A DNA stretch of 64,000 nt from Pirellulaceae bacterium (lineage in GTDB: Bacteria; Planctomycetota; Planctomycetia; Pirellulales; Pirellulaceae): NCBI GenBank assembly GCA_028280445.1, contig JANQLU010000129.1:51170-115169 (forward strand), read 5' to 3'. Both the position numbers and the translations under genes were made by a program. Numbering within the stretch: position 1 is the first letter of the stretch; every line of letters starts with the position of its first letter. Positions 17,087-25,098 of the stretch are shown piece by piece. The notes beneath the pieces are model-generated. The model had not been told where the DNA came from and searched no databases. It saw nothing but the letters and a program-made list of their open reading frames with translations.

Positions 17087-18010
17087 ATGAACTCGACTCC
17101 ATCATCCAAAGCGATCATTCTCGATGGCGGCATGGCAACTGAATTGGAGCGTCGTGGTCACGATCTCAACCATGCGCTGTGGTCCGCCCGACTGTTGATT
17201 TCAGATCCCGATGAAATTGTCGCCGTTCATCGCGAATATCTCGCGGCAGGCGCCGATTGCATTTCAACAGCAAGTTATCAAGCAACCATTTCCGGATTTG
17301 AAGAGTTGGGTGTTGGATCAGTCAAGGCCGAGGAACTCATTCGAACCGCGGTTCGCCTGGCACACCAGGCGCGTTCGGAATTCTGGTCAATTGAACCGAA
17401 CCGAAATTCCCGCTCGCTGCCAATCGTTGCGGCCAGCGTCGGCCCTTATGGCGCTTTCTTGGCCAACGGGTCGGAATACACGGGTGACTACGATTTGAGC
17501 GTCAACCAGCTGTACAGTTTTCATGAACATCGTTGGCGTCTGCTCGCAGAGGAATCTCCCGATGTCATGCTCTGCGAAACCGTGCCGTCGTTTCTAGAGG
17601 TCCAAGCTTTGACAAAACTGGCAGAACAACATCACAATCGGCCTACGTGGGTCAGTCTGAGTTGTCGCGATGGCCAACATATTTGTGATGGCACGCCCAT
17701 GGGAGAGGTCGCAAAGTATTTGGATAACATGGACGCGGTGTCCGTGATCGGTGTTAATTGCACTGCGCCGCAATTCATTGATTCGCTGATTGGCGAGATT
17801 CGCGGTGTTTCATCAAAACCAATCGCCGTCTATCCCAACTCGGGAGAAAAATATGACGTGGGTCGGCGAACCTGGTCAGGTGAACGAGACACCGTAGCAT
17901 TTGCCGATCGAGCCGTCCGTTGGCACGCGCTAGGAGCGACTTATGTCGGAGGTTGCTGTCGAACAACTCCTGAGCATATTCGTCAAATCCGCAAAGTCCT
18001 CGTCGGTTGA
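17087..18010 (+). CDS. mmuM: homocysteine S-methyltransferase
   Basis: The 307-residue TIM-barrel enzyme transfers a methyl group (family donor S-methylmethionine or SAM) to homocysteine to form methionine. It opens with AIILDGGMATELERRG. It carries the three zinc-ligand cysteines of the family: one in GVNCTAP (about residue 226) and the adjacent pair in VGGCCRTTPEHI near the C-terminus. The ATG at 17087 begins just before the first barrel strand; the GTG 22 codons earlier is not needed. Confidence 0.92.
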   Translation: MNSTPSSKAIILDGGMATELERRGHDLNHALWSARLLISDPDEIVAVHREYLAAGADCISTASYQATISGFEELGVGSVKAEELIRTAVRLAHQARSEFWSIEPNRNSRSLPIVAASVGPYGAFLANGSEYTGDYDLSVNQLYSFHEHRWRLLAEESPDVMLCETVPSFLEVQALTKLAEQHHNRPTWVSLSCRDGQHICDGTPMGEVAKYLDNMDAVSVIGVNCTAPQFIDSLIGEIRGVSSKPIAVYPNSGEKYDVGRRTWSGERDTVAFADRAVRWHALGATYVGGCCRTTPEHIRQIRKVLVG

Positions 18011-18055
18011 GGTTTGAGGGGCAAGTTACTTGCCCAATGTTGTGAGTGTGATTAT

Positions 18056-18125
18056 TTGACAGGATGAACAAGATTTACAGGATGTTGATTGTCGACTAAT
18101 CCTGTTGATCCTGTAAATCCTGTCA
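18056..18125. repeat. type E palindromic repeat, long copy
   Basis: TTGACAGGATGAACAAGATT is repeated inverted after a short loop and ends CTGTAAATCCTGTCAA, giving a hairpin with arms of about 30 bases. The 18126-18382 stretch beyond holds only a fragment of type F (CACTGGCTGGGGCCAGTG at 18217) and a cut type B arm (18347-18360). Confidence 0.85.
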
Positions 18126-18382
18126 AGTTTCTGGATCGAGGGGTACTAAGCCACCCGCAACAAGTTCGTGAATTGAATTTGATCTCAGTGCTTGATACCA
18201 AGGAAACCGCAATCACTGGCTGGGGCCAGTGCCACCCAATTGACCACCCAAACTTAAGAAACCAACGACGCTAACAACGAAAATCGTTCAAAAAACAGGG
18301 AAGCTATTTCGTTACCAACGTTAAGTGGCACGCAAACCGCGGATTCTGGTCCCTCGCTCACTAGGATTTTGCACTAAACAAA

Positions 18383-18469
18383 AATCATAACCCGAAGCGT
18401 AAGCGAGGGACCACGTTTCGCCGTAAATCAGCGTCGTGTGGTCCCTCGCTCACGCTTCGGGTTATGATT
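18383..18469. repeat. type B palindromic repeat
   Basis: AATCATAACCCGAAGCGTAA begins one arm, which continues to GCGAGGGACC. The inverted arm ends in CGGGTTATGATT. A sister copy with CGCGCTT in place of CGGGTT is at 48211-48301. Confidence 0.88.
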
Positions 18470-18475
18470 TTGGAT

Positions 18476-18498
18476 TGGCCGGTGGGAACCGGCCCTAC
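18476..18498. repeat. type A half repeat overlapping the dehydrogenase stop codon
   Basis: TGGCCGGTGGGAACCGGCCC is the right arm only. The stop codon of the minus-strand dehydrogenase (forward CTA, 18495-18497) lies inside it. Confidence 0.8.
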
Positions 18499-19427
18499 GT
18501 GCTGATCACTTTGTCGATGGTTTGACGCAATACACGCGCTCCATTGCGGAGTGCTTGGGCCTCTTTTGCCCATAGTTCGAATTCGAGAGTCGCTTCAACA
18601 CCGCGTTTTCCGACAACGGTCGGAACTGAGAATGCGACGTCGCGGACGCCGTAACACGCGCCGTTTTGATAAGACGAAACGGGCAGGATCACTTTTAGAT
18701 CGTGATAGATCGCTTCGATCACATCGGTGATGGCAACACCAACGGCGAAACCCGCGCCGCCTTTCTTTTTAATCACTTCGGCACCAGAGCCTTTGGTCCG
18801 CTCGAAAATTCGCTGCGCGTCGGCCGGTTTCCAAGCGGGATGTTTGTCCAATGGCAATCCGGCTACTGTGGCGGCTGACCAGATCGGCACCATACTGTCA
18901 CCGTGCTCGCCGAGAATGATCGCATCCACTTGTTTCGGTGCACAGGCCAAGTGTTGAGCAATAAAACTTTGAAAGCGAATCGTATCCAGCTGCGTGCCGA
19001 GTCCGATGATTTGTGAAGTTGGCAACGCCAACCGCTGTGTCGCGACATAAGTCAAAATATCGACTGGGTTTGAAACCACCAGAACGATGGCTGACGATTG
19101 ATACCCAACCGCCTCGATGTTTTGAAGGATCGACTCAAACAATTCGGTGTTGCGGTTGATCAAATCCAGGCGACTTTCTCCCGGTTGTCGGCGCAGCCCC
19201 GCTGTGATGCAGATGATATCGCTGTCAGGAATGTGTTCATACGAACCGGTCGTGAAGGTTTGATTTGCTGTGCTCGGTGAGCCGTGTTGCAAATCCAGAG
19301 CGTGCCCTTCGGCAGTGTCCGGATTAACATCCAGCAACGCAATTTCACGACCGACGTCTCGAGCCTGCAGGGCAAACGCAGCACACGAGCCGACCAGCCC
19401 GCCGCCGCCAATGATTGAGATTTTCAT
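18495..19427 (-). CDS. lactate/malate dehydrogenase of the BMC operon
   Basis: The 310-residue NAD-dependent 2-hydroxyacid dehydrogenase has a Rossmann loop (IIGGGGLVGS), Asp33 for NAD preference, and the catalytic pair in GEHGDS (His175) with Arg151 and Arg86. The loop reads ITAGLRRQPGESR. Aligned with LDH (AGANQKPGETR), the specificity residue classically called 102 is Arg80 here, where LDH has Gln and MDH has Arg. The overall sequence is LDH-like, but malate/oxaloacetate may be the real pair. It is last in the operon, 12 nt after the aldolase, and may recycle NADH. No encapsulation helix is obvious. Confidence 0.88.
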   Translation of the reverse strand: MKISIIGGGGLVGSCAAFALQARDVGREIALLDVNPDTAEGHALDLQHGSPSTANQTFTTGSYEHIPDSDIICITAGLRRQPGESRLDLINRNTELFESILQNIEAVGYQSSAIVLVVSNPVDILTYVATQRLALPTSQIIGLGTQLDTIRFQSFIAQHLACAPKQVDAIILGEHGDSMVPIWSAATVAGLPLDKHPAWKPADAQRIFERTKGSGAEVIKKKGGAGFAVGVAITDVIEAIYHDLKVILPVSSYQNGACYGVRDVAFSVPTVVGKRGVEATLEFELWAKEAQALRNGARVLRQTIDKVIST

Positions 19428-19439
19428 GTTGTATTTTTC

Positions 19440-20294
19440 TTAGTTTCGTTTGGCAAGTTCAGCGACTACTCGATTGGTAATTATTTGAATGAGCGCTTCT
19501 TGGTCGTCGTTTGTCGAAGGTTTTTCTGAAGTCGGTTTGATCGGAGGCGGAGCGTCAAATGCGCGGCGCTGGACGCCAGCAGCCTGCCAACTATCGCGAA
19601 AAATATCGTTGGCACAAATGTCACAGTCTTTGTATTGCTCCGTGTTTCGCGGATCAGAGAATCCCCATTTGTCTTTGAGTTCGAGAAGCTCTCGTGATTT
19701 TTGCGCCGACAGATAGTTGACGCCACCCAGTTGCTTGGCAAGCATCAACATTCGGCAATAGGCGTCCAGAATCTCGGTCCACCAGTAGGCGCGTTCAACA
19801 TTTTCGCCAAAGCTGACCGTACCGTGGTTTGCCAGGATGATCACGTTGGTTCGATCGACAAACGGCTGGATCGTGTCTGCAAACGCCTGACCGCCTGGCG
19901 TTTCATATCGGGTAATCGGTACGTCGCCGAGAAAAACCTCGACCTCGGGTAAAACACATTGAGGAATCGGCTCCCGCGCAATAGCAAAAGCTGTTGCGTG
20001 AGGCGGATGGCAGTGCACAACGCTTTTGACATCGGGTCGCTGACGATAAATCTCTAAATGCAACAACGCCTCGCTCGATCGTTTTTTACGACCCGCAATC
20101 TGTTTGCCCGTAAAATCGATCGTAGAAATATCGTCCGGTTTCAAAAACCCTTTGCTATGCATGGTCGGTGTACAAAGAACTTCGTTTTCGCCGACACGGA
20201 CGGTAATGTTTCCGTCATTGGCTGCCGCGAACCCTTTGTTGTAAATCCGGCGACCAATATCGCAGATGTCTTGTTTAATTTTGTGTACGTTCAT
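19440..20294 (-). CDS. class II aldolase (fuculose/rhamnulose-1-phosphate type) with C-terminal encapsulation helix
   Basis: The 284-residue zinc aldolase should split fuculose-1-P or rhamnulose-1-P into DHAP and lactaldehyde. It has the zinc His pair VVHCHPPHAT, the family region LPEVEVFLG, and ANHGTVSFGENVERAYWWTE with a further His. The catalytic domain ends near residue 235. A Pro/Ser linker then leads to an amphipathic C-terminal helix, EALIQIITNRVVAELAKR, like known BMC encapsulation peptides. The ATG at 20294 is preferred to TTG 20303. It lies in the BMC operon between a BMC-P gene and the dehydrogenase. Confidence 0.92.
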   Translation of the reverse strand: MNVHKIKQDICDIGRRIYNKGFAAANDGNITVRVGENEVLCTPTMHSKGFLKPDDISTIDFTGKQIAGRKKRSSEALLHLEIYRQRPDVKSVVHCHPPHATAFAIAREPIPQCVLPEVEVFLGDVPITRYETPGGQAFADTIQPFVDRTNVIILANHGTVSFGENVERAYWWTEILDAYCRMLMLAKQLGGVNYLSAQKSRELLELKDKWGFSDPRNTEQYKDCDICANDIFRDSWQAAGVQRRAFDAPPPIKPTSEKPSTNDDQEALIQIITNRVVAELAKRN

Positions 20295-20309
20295 AGTTTT
20301 CAATCAGGG

Positions 20310-20603
20310 TTAATCAATTTCAATCGTGTCCAATAGTGCTGCAATCGATGTATCCACCGGTCTGATATCGGGGCGAAACGGCATCGACGCTTCTGGGCCT
20401 TCGCTGATGGCTACAACTGCGCCATCACCAACACCGATCAAATCCCAGGCGACCAGCGTTTCATCGGTCCGAAGTTTTTGTTCGTCATTCCGATTCTCGA
20501 TGCCGTCCAAATCCAACGGACAAACAAGTTTCAGACGTGTTTGCTCGAATTCGGGTATGCTGCGATTGAGCGTTACGACGCCACGCACGGATGCGACTCT
20601 CAT
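20310..20603 (-). CDS. BMC-P pentameric vertex protein (third copy)
   Basis: This 97-residue EutN/CcmL-family shell protein would cap the vertices of the compartment. The N-terminus MRVASVRGVVTLNRSIP and the core DETLVAWDLIGVGDGAVVAIS-type strand are typical. Its ATG overlaps the upstream stop codon (ATGA, 20600-20603), so translation is probably coupled. An open frame extending to 20714 is not used because it runs over the upstream gene. Confidence 0.9.
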   Translation of the reverse strand: MRVASVRGVVTLNRSIPEFEQTRLKLVCPLDLDGIENRNDEQKLRTDETLVAWDLIGVGDGAVVAISEGPEASMPFRPDIRPVDTSIAALLDTIEID

Positions 20604-21208
20604 AGGGTGCCCTCTGGGATGTGTGAAAATAGCTCGGCCGGGATCACAACAATATTCGCCGTCGCGTCCATCGCTTGCCCTCGCCTGAGGTTTTGAACGG
20701 AAGTCTTTGGACAAGCATCCAATGGTTCGAAGGCGCTTTCTGGGTCTCGCGTAACAACCAGGACTCGGTTGCCACGATCGAGTTGTGAAAAAGCTTCGAC
20801 GACCAATTGTTTTGTTGTGTTTCGACGGATCACCGGATGGCTCACGGATTTTTCTGGAGTCAGTTGCTGGTCACAAACCAACACGCAGTTTTGGTGCGAG
20901 ATGTCTTTCAATTCGCTGGAACTTGCGAGCTCTACGGTCGATGTGCCGACTTTTTCGATTTTTACATTTCTGTCCCGCAACCAATCTCGAACGGCCGGTG
21001 TCACTACCGCGGTCGGACGAATCTGAATCGTTGCCACCGCGTCGGAAACGTTTTTCACGACGTCGAGTGAAACAACAGCTTGGTCGACGAACACTGTTTT
21101 TAATTCATCATGACCAGCAGTTGCCGAATGCGACTGATGGCGCAGCGACTCAAGCCGCTGGACAACCAGCGTCACAATTTTCTCGATGTCGGTTGACGAT
21201 AGTGTCAC
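20600..21208 (-). CDS. BMC-associated protein of unknown function with N-terminal encapsulation helix
   Basis: The 202-residue protein starts with an amphipathic helix, STDIEKIVTLVVQRLESL, that looks like an encapsulation peptide. A Ser/His linker follows. Two alpha/beta segments come after it (about 55-110 and 120-195), with strands such as NCVLVCDQQL, NRVLVVTRDP and TANIVVIPAEL. I cannot assign an enzyme family: an RpiB/LacA-like fold is possible but unproven. The GTG start overlaps the previous stop (GTGA), and its own stop overlaps the next ATG, so it is translationally locked into the shell operon. Confidence 0.8.
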   Translation of the reverse strand: MTLSSTDIEKIVTLVVQRLESLRHQSHSATAGHDELKTVFVDQAVVSLDVVKNVSDAVATIQIRPTAVVTPAVRDWLRDRNVKIEKVGTSTVELASSSELKDISHQNCVLVCDQQLTPEKSVSHPVIRRNTTKQLVVEAFSQLDRGNRVLVVTRDPESAFEPLDACPKTSVQNLRRGQAMDATANIVVIPAELFSHIPEGTL

Positions 21209-21462
21209 TGATCTTCGATTCCAATGATGGTCCAGCGAACCGGTGTGTTTTCTGAAAGGTGTTGTCTGGCAAATCGTCCGTCGCTGGTGATCAACACGTC
21301 ATCACCGGCGCCTGCACCAACGGTATCAACCACCAACAGTGGAAACCCATCGTTCGACCGATCGACACCTAGTGGTTGTACAATCAACAACTTTGCCGAT
21401 CGCATACTCAAGTGTTTTAAAGTGGCCGTTGCGGAGCCCACAACTTTTGCACGCTGCATCAT
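21205..21462 (-). CDS. BMC-P pentameric vertex protein (second copy)
   Basis: The 85-residue EutN/CcmL-type protein reads MMQRAKVVGSATATLKHLSM, followed by LLIVQPLGVD, VDTVGAGAGDDVLITSDG and a last strand ending IIGIED. It is the shortest of the three BMC-P proteins here. The start overlaps the aldehyde dehydrogenase stop by ATGA (21459-21462), and the end overlaps the next gene. Confidence 0.93.
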   Translation of the reverse strand: MMQRAKVVGSATATLKHLSMRSAKLLIVQPLGVDRSNDGFPLLVVDTVGAGAGDDVLITSDGRFARQHLSENTPVRWTIIGIEDQ

Positions 21463-22895
21463 TCGCTCCGTGGTTTGCCAAGAATTCTGAGATTTTCAAC
21501 CATCGCACAGCGACGCTCGCGCGTAAAAGTCAGCGGGGTCGTGATCCCTTCGCCCGTCGGACCTGCGATCGAGTAGGAAAAATAGCCTTCGCCACCAATT
21601 CCATTGCCTGCTGTGCAAGGTCCGTTTTTGACAAAAATCGTTGTATCCAGCAGCTGTCCCATTCGGGTCATGTTACGAACGCTGTTGGAGTGAATCATAC
21701 TTGTGTGTCGAAATCCGTGTTCACTCCGGCGGGCATACTCGATCGCTTGATCAACATCCTGGCATTTCACGACGGGCACAAATGGCATCATTTGCTCGAC
21801 TTGCACAAACGGATGTTCGAATTCGGTTTCACCGAACAACAGTTTGCATTGTTCGGGAATACTTTTGCCAATTGCATTTGCCAACACCGATGCGTCTTTG
21901 CCCAGGAATTCTTTGGCCGGTGCGTCATGATTGTCTTCGCCCACCTGGATGATTGCCTGGCGGGTGAGGTTGCTGATTTCTGCGGCGTTGAGTTGAACTG
22001 CACCCGCAGTTTCCAGAGCTTGCATCAACGGTTGAAAGACGGACGCCACGACAAAAATCTGCTTTTCGCCGATGCACAACAAGTTGTTGTCATAAGTCGC
22101 TCCGTCAATGATCGACCGTGCAGCTCGTTGTAAATCGGCGGTTTCGTCGACAACCACCGGTGGATTACCGGGACCGGCAACAATGGCCCGTTTTCCAGAT
22201 TTCAAAGCGGCACGAGCGACGGCAGGCCCGCCGGTTACGCAAATCAACGCGACATCGCGGTGTGAGAAAATTTGATTGGCCGACTCAATCGACGGTTCCT
22301 CGATCACGCATATCAAATTGTCAATGCCGATCTCAGCCGCAATTGCGCGGTTAAGCCGTCGCACGCCTTCGGCGGCAATTCGTTTTCCACTTGGATGCGG
22401 GTTACATACGATCGTGTTTCCGGAGGCCAGCATGGCAATCGCGTTGGCGGCTAGGGTCGGAAACGAATGGGTCACTGGTGTGATGGCTCCGATCACACCA
22501 AACGGCGCGCGTTCGATGACCGTAATTCCATGGTCGCCACTGAACACATCGGATTTCAGAAATTCGGTTCCAGGAACGTGATCGGCCAATACGACAAGTT
22601 TTTCGATTTTGTGTTCGAGTCGCCCAACTTTTGTTTCCTGGAATTCCGCTGTACCCAGCTCAACCGCTTGTTCACGACAAATCCCGCGAATGATTCCGAT
22701 TGCCGTTTCCCGATCGCTGATCGTTCGTTGTTGGAGTTGTTCAAATGCATCGCGTGCCGCATGGACCGCAGCGTCAACATCTCGAAACACACCATGCGCT
22801 CCGGAAGTAGACGGAGTCGGAACCGCAGGAGGCGGCCCTACTTCGGCCAGTACCTGGGCAACAACATTTCGTATCAGATCTTCGTTGATTTCCAT
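21459..22895 (-). CDS. CoA-acylating aldehyde dehydrogenase (PduP/EutE type) of the BMC
   Basis: The 478-residue enzyme should oxidise lactaldehyde to lactyl-CoA with NAD+ and CoA. Residues 1-20 (MEINEDLIRNVVAQVLAEVG) form a typical N-terminal encapsulation helix, followed by a Pro/Thr/Ser linker. The core has HKIEKLVVLADHVPG, the cofactor region APFGVIGAITPVTHSFPT, and the active-site loop NNLLCIGEK with Cys274 as nucleophile, as in CoA-acylating relatives. I took the ATG at 22895, which begins the helix; a longer open frame upstream runs into the preceding BMC-P gene. Confidence 0.95.
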   Translation of the reverse strand: MEINEDLIRNVVAQVLAEVGPPPAVPTPSTSGAHGVFRDVDAAVHAARDAFEQLQQRTISDRETAIGIIRGICREQAVELGTAEFQETKVGRLEHKIEKLVVLADHVPGTEFLKSDVFSGDHGITVIERAPFGVIGAITPVTHSFPTLAANAIAMLASGNTIVCNPHPSGKRIAAEGVRRLNRAIAAEIGIDNLICVIEEPSIESANQIFSHRDVALICVTGGPAVARAALKSGKRAIVAGPGNPPVVVDETADLQRAARSIIDGATYDNNLLCIGEKQIFVVASVFQPLMQALETAGAVQLNAAEISNLTRQAIIQVGEDNHDAPAKEFLGKDASVLANAIGKSIPEQCKLLFGETEFEHPFVQVEQMMPFVPVVKCQDVDQAIEYARRSEHGFRHTSMIHSNSVRNMTRMGQLLDTTIFVKNGPCTAGNGIGGEGYFSYSIAGPTGEGITTPLTFTRERRCAMVENLRILGKPRSE

Positions 22896-22914
22896 GATGA
22901 CTATTTCCGCTGAA

Positions 22915-23226
22915 CTAATCTTGTTTGCTGTAGACGCAGGATTGCTCGACATGAACCTGATCGACGATTCCAACAACAATGCAGTCGACCGGTTTGTCTT
23001 TTGTCTGTGGCGTCAGTCGAGCCGAGGAGCCTTGCGTCACGAGTACGAATTCACCGACTCCGGCGCCCAGAGTATCGATGGCGACCAGCGTACGGCCTGT
23101 CGTTTCGAGTGATTCCCGTTTTTTCCCGTCTAGACGAAACGGCTCAATGACCATCAATTTTTGTCCGACGATGGCATCGACTTTTTGAGTGGCAACCATC
23201 GAGCCGATTACTTTCGCTAAAAACAT
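22915..23226 (-). CDS. BMC-P pentameric vertex protein (first copy)
   Basis: The 103-residue EutN/CcmL-family shell protein begins FLAKVIGSMVATQKVD. It contains LMVIEPFRLDG, VAIDTLGAGVGEFVLVTQG and the last strand CIVVGIVDQVHV, with a short polar C-terminal tail absent from the other two copies. A ribosome site (AAAGG) precedes the ATG. The gene lies between acetate kinase and the aldehyde dehydrogenase. Confidence 0.94.
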   Translation of the reverse strand: MFLAKVIGSMVATQKVDAIVGQKLMVIEPFRLDGKKRESLETTGRTLVAIDTLGAGVGEFVLVTQGSSARLTPQTKDKPVDCIVVGIVDQVHVEQSCVYSKQD

Positions 23227-23236
23227 TTTGTACCTT

Positions 23237-24430
23237 TCAAAGTGCCGGTTCGCTGGTCAAACATTCGACCGTTTGGCGGGCGACAACAATCTCTTCGTTG
23301 GTTGGAACCACCCAGATTTCAACCGCGCTGTCGGCATCGTGAATTGCGGTCTCACCGACAACGTTTTCATTTTTCTGTTCGTCTAGAACGATTCCCAAAT
23401 CCGATAACCCGGCGCAGATACGCTGACGAATCTGATTGCCGTTTTCGCCAGTTCCACCTGTGAAAACAATGCAATCCACACCTCCCAGCGACACAATCAT
23501 GCCGCCCAGATGTCGGCGGGTTTCGGAAACATAAACTTCCAAAGCCAATTCTGCGCGGTCATTGCCCGACGCAGCGGCATTTTGCAAATCGCGAATGTCG
23601 CCGCTAACACCACTGATGCCTAACAGCCCGCTCTCGTCGGCCAGGGTCTGCAGCACCTGTTCGAGCGTTTTGCCCGTGTGTTCCATCACCAACGGAAGTG
23701 CAAACGGATCAAAATCACCAACACGATTACTTTGCGGTAAACCTGTTTGCGGACTCATTCCCATCGTTGTCGCCACACTTTGTCCATTTTTAATGGCGCA
23801 CAAACTACTCGAACCGCCCAAGTGCATGCTCACGGCTCGACCCGCGTTTTTTGTCAATGCGGCAATCCGCTCGGCAATAAATCGATGGCTGGCGCCGTGG
23901 AATCCGAAACGCCGGATGCTCAAATCATCGGACCATTGATAGGGAATGGCGTAAGTCTGAGTCGCCGCGGCCTGGGTTTGGTGAAAGCCGGTTTCAAATG
24001 CTGCAACCAATGGTACAGATGGCAAAGCGCTGCGAACCTCCTTCATGGCCTGCACGTAGACGGGATTGTGAGCCGGCGCGATTTTCTCAACCGATTGCAT
24101 TTCGCCGAGGACTGTGTCGTCAACGCGCTGCACGCCCGAAATCGCTCCGCCATGAACCGCTTTGAATCCGATGCCATCGACTTCGGCCAGCGACTCGATG
24201 GGCAAATGTTGCGATGCGACCAGGCGATTCAAAGCCAACTGAACAGCGTCGGCATGTGACGCAACATCTCGGGTTTCACGATGTTCGTCGTTGCCAATTT
24301 CGAAAACGCAATTTGAATTGCCGAGTCCAATTCGATCAATGGCTCCGCGCGCGATTTGCGTTTCACTGTCCATTTCGAACAATCGAAATTTGAAACTGGT
24401 TGAACCGAGGTTGGCGACAAGAATTTTCAT
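23237..24430 (-). CDS. ackA: acetate kinase-family enzyme of the BMC operon
   Basis: The 397-residue kinase of the ASKHA fold makes ATP from an acyl phosphate. It has the N-terminal phosphate loop LVANLGSTSFKFRLFE (the family norm has N-x-G-S-S), the signature FHGASHRFIAER, and the ATP region VFTGGTGENGNQIRQRIC. In this operon the likely substrate is lactyl-phosphate from PduL, giving lactate plus ATP; acetyl-phosphate activity cannot be excluded. No encapsulation helix is visible, so it may act outside the shell. Confidence 0.93.
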   Translation of the reverse strand: MKILVANLGSTSFKFRLFEMDSETQIARGAIDRIGLGNSNCVFEIGNDEHRETRDVASHADAVQLALNRLVASQHLPIESLAEVDGIGFKAVHGGAISGVQRVDDTVLGEMQSVEKIAPAHNPVYVQAMKEVRSALPSVPLVAAFETGFHQTQAAATQTYAIPYQWSDDLSIRRFGFHGASHRFIAERIAALTKNAGRAVSMHLGGSSSLCAIKNGQSVATTMGMSPQTGLPQSNRVGDFDPFALPLVMEHTGKTLEQVLQTLADESGLLGISGVSGDIRDLQNAAASGNDRAELALEVYVSETRRHLGGMIVSLGGVDCIVFTGGTGENGNQIRQRICAGLSDLGIVLDEQKNENVVGETAIHDADSAVEIWVVPTNEEIVVARQTVECLTSEPAL

Positions 24431-24460
24431 GGCCTGCCTGAATATCCGTATACAGGTTGA

Positions 24461-24730
24461 TTAGTCGATATACGCTTCGATCAATCCGTCAGCGGGGCGG
24501 GGAATAATATGGCTGCTCACCAACTCTCCGACCTGCGATGCTGCGTTTGCTCCCGCTTCGACGGCCGCTCGGACACTGCCAACATCTCCTCGGACAACGG
24601 TCGTGACGAGGCCGCCGCCAATGCCAATGCGTTTTACGATTTCCACATTCGCAGCTTTGGCCATGGCATCCGTCGCTTCGATCAGGCTGACGAGACCTTT
24701 GGTTTCCACCAATCCAATTGCATGATTCAT
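24461..24730 (-). CDS. BMC-H hexameric shell protein (second copy)
   Basis: This 89-residue single Pf00936-type domain reads AIGLVETKGLVSLIEATDAM, then VEIVKRIGIGGGLVTTVVRGDVGSVRAAVEAG and IIPRP near the C-terminus. It forms the hexameric facet of the shell. The pore loop region is GIGGG. It lies 42 nt after its paralogue. Confidence 0.96.
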   Translation of the reverse strand: MNHAIGLVETKGLVSLIEATDAMAKAANVEIVKRIGIGGGLVTTVVRGDVGSVRAAVEAGANAASQVGELVSSHIIPRPADGLIEAYID

Positions 24731-24772
24731 TTTGTAGTTTCCTGTTGTGTATTTTGTTGAATGGTTTGTGAG

Positions 24773-25054
24773 TTATTCTGGCAAAACTGTGCTGAGGTCA
24801 TCGTGAGGGCGGGGAATGACTTGAACGCTGACCACTTCGCCAACTCGGCCGGCGGCGCTCGCTCCAGCATCCGTTGCCGCTTTGACTGCGGCCACATCGC
24901 CCGTTACAAAAACACTGGCAAGTCCAGCACCGACTTTGTCCCATCCTTTGAATTTGACATTGGCGGCTTTCATCATGGCGTCCGTTGCCTCGACGAGCGC
25001 GATGAAGCCCCGAGTTTCGATCATGCCGATCGCTTCGAGATTGTTTTTTGCCAT
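24773..25054 (-). CDS. BMC-H hexameric shell protein (first copy)
   Basis: This 93-residue BMC-H protein reads LEAIGMIETRGFIALVEATD, followed by KGWDKVGAGLASVFVTGDVAAV-type core strands and VQVIPRPHDDL. Relative to the second copy it has a different pore segment (KVGAG against IGGG) and a four-residue longer C-terminus. The two paralogues probably mix in facets with different pores. Confidence 0.96.
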   Translation of the reverse strand: MAKNNLEAIGMIETRGFIALVEATDAMMKAANVKFKGWDKVGAGLASVFVTGDVAAVKAATDAGASAAGRVGEVVSVQVIPRPHDDLSTVLPE

Positions 25055-25098
25055 TTGGCATTACCTTTCTAAAAATGATTGAAGTTTTGTGAAGCGAA

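Noticed and set aside
20604..20714. Extended N-terminus for the third BMC-P protein
   Set aside because: The added residues are basic and lack shell-fold similarity, and they overlap the upstream gene. The ATGA-coupled start at 20603 fits the family.
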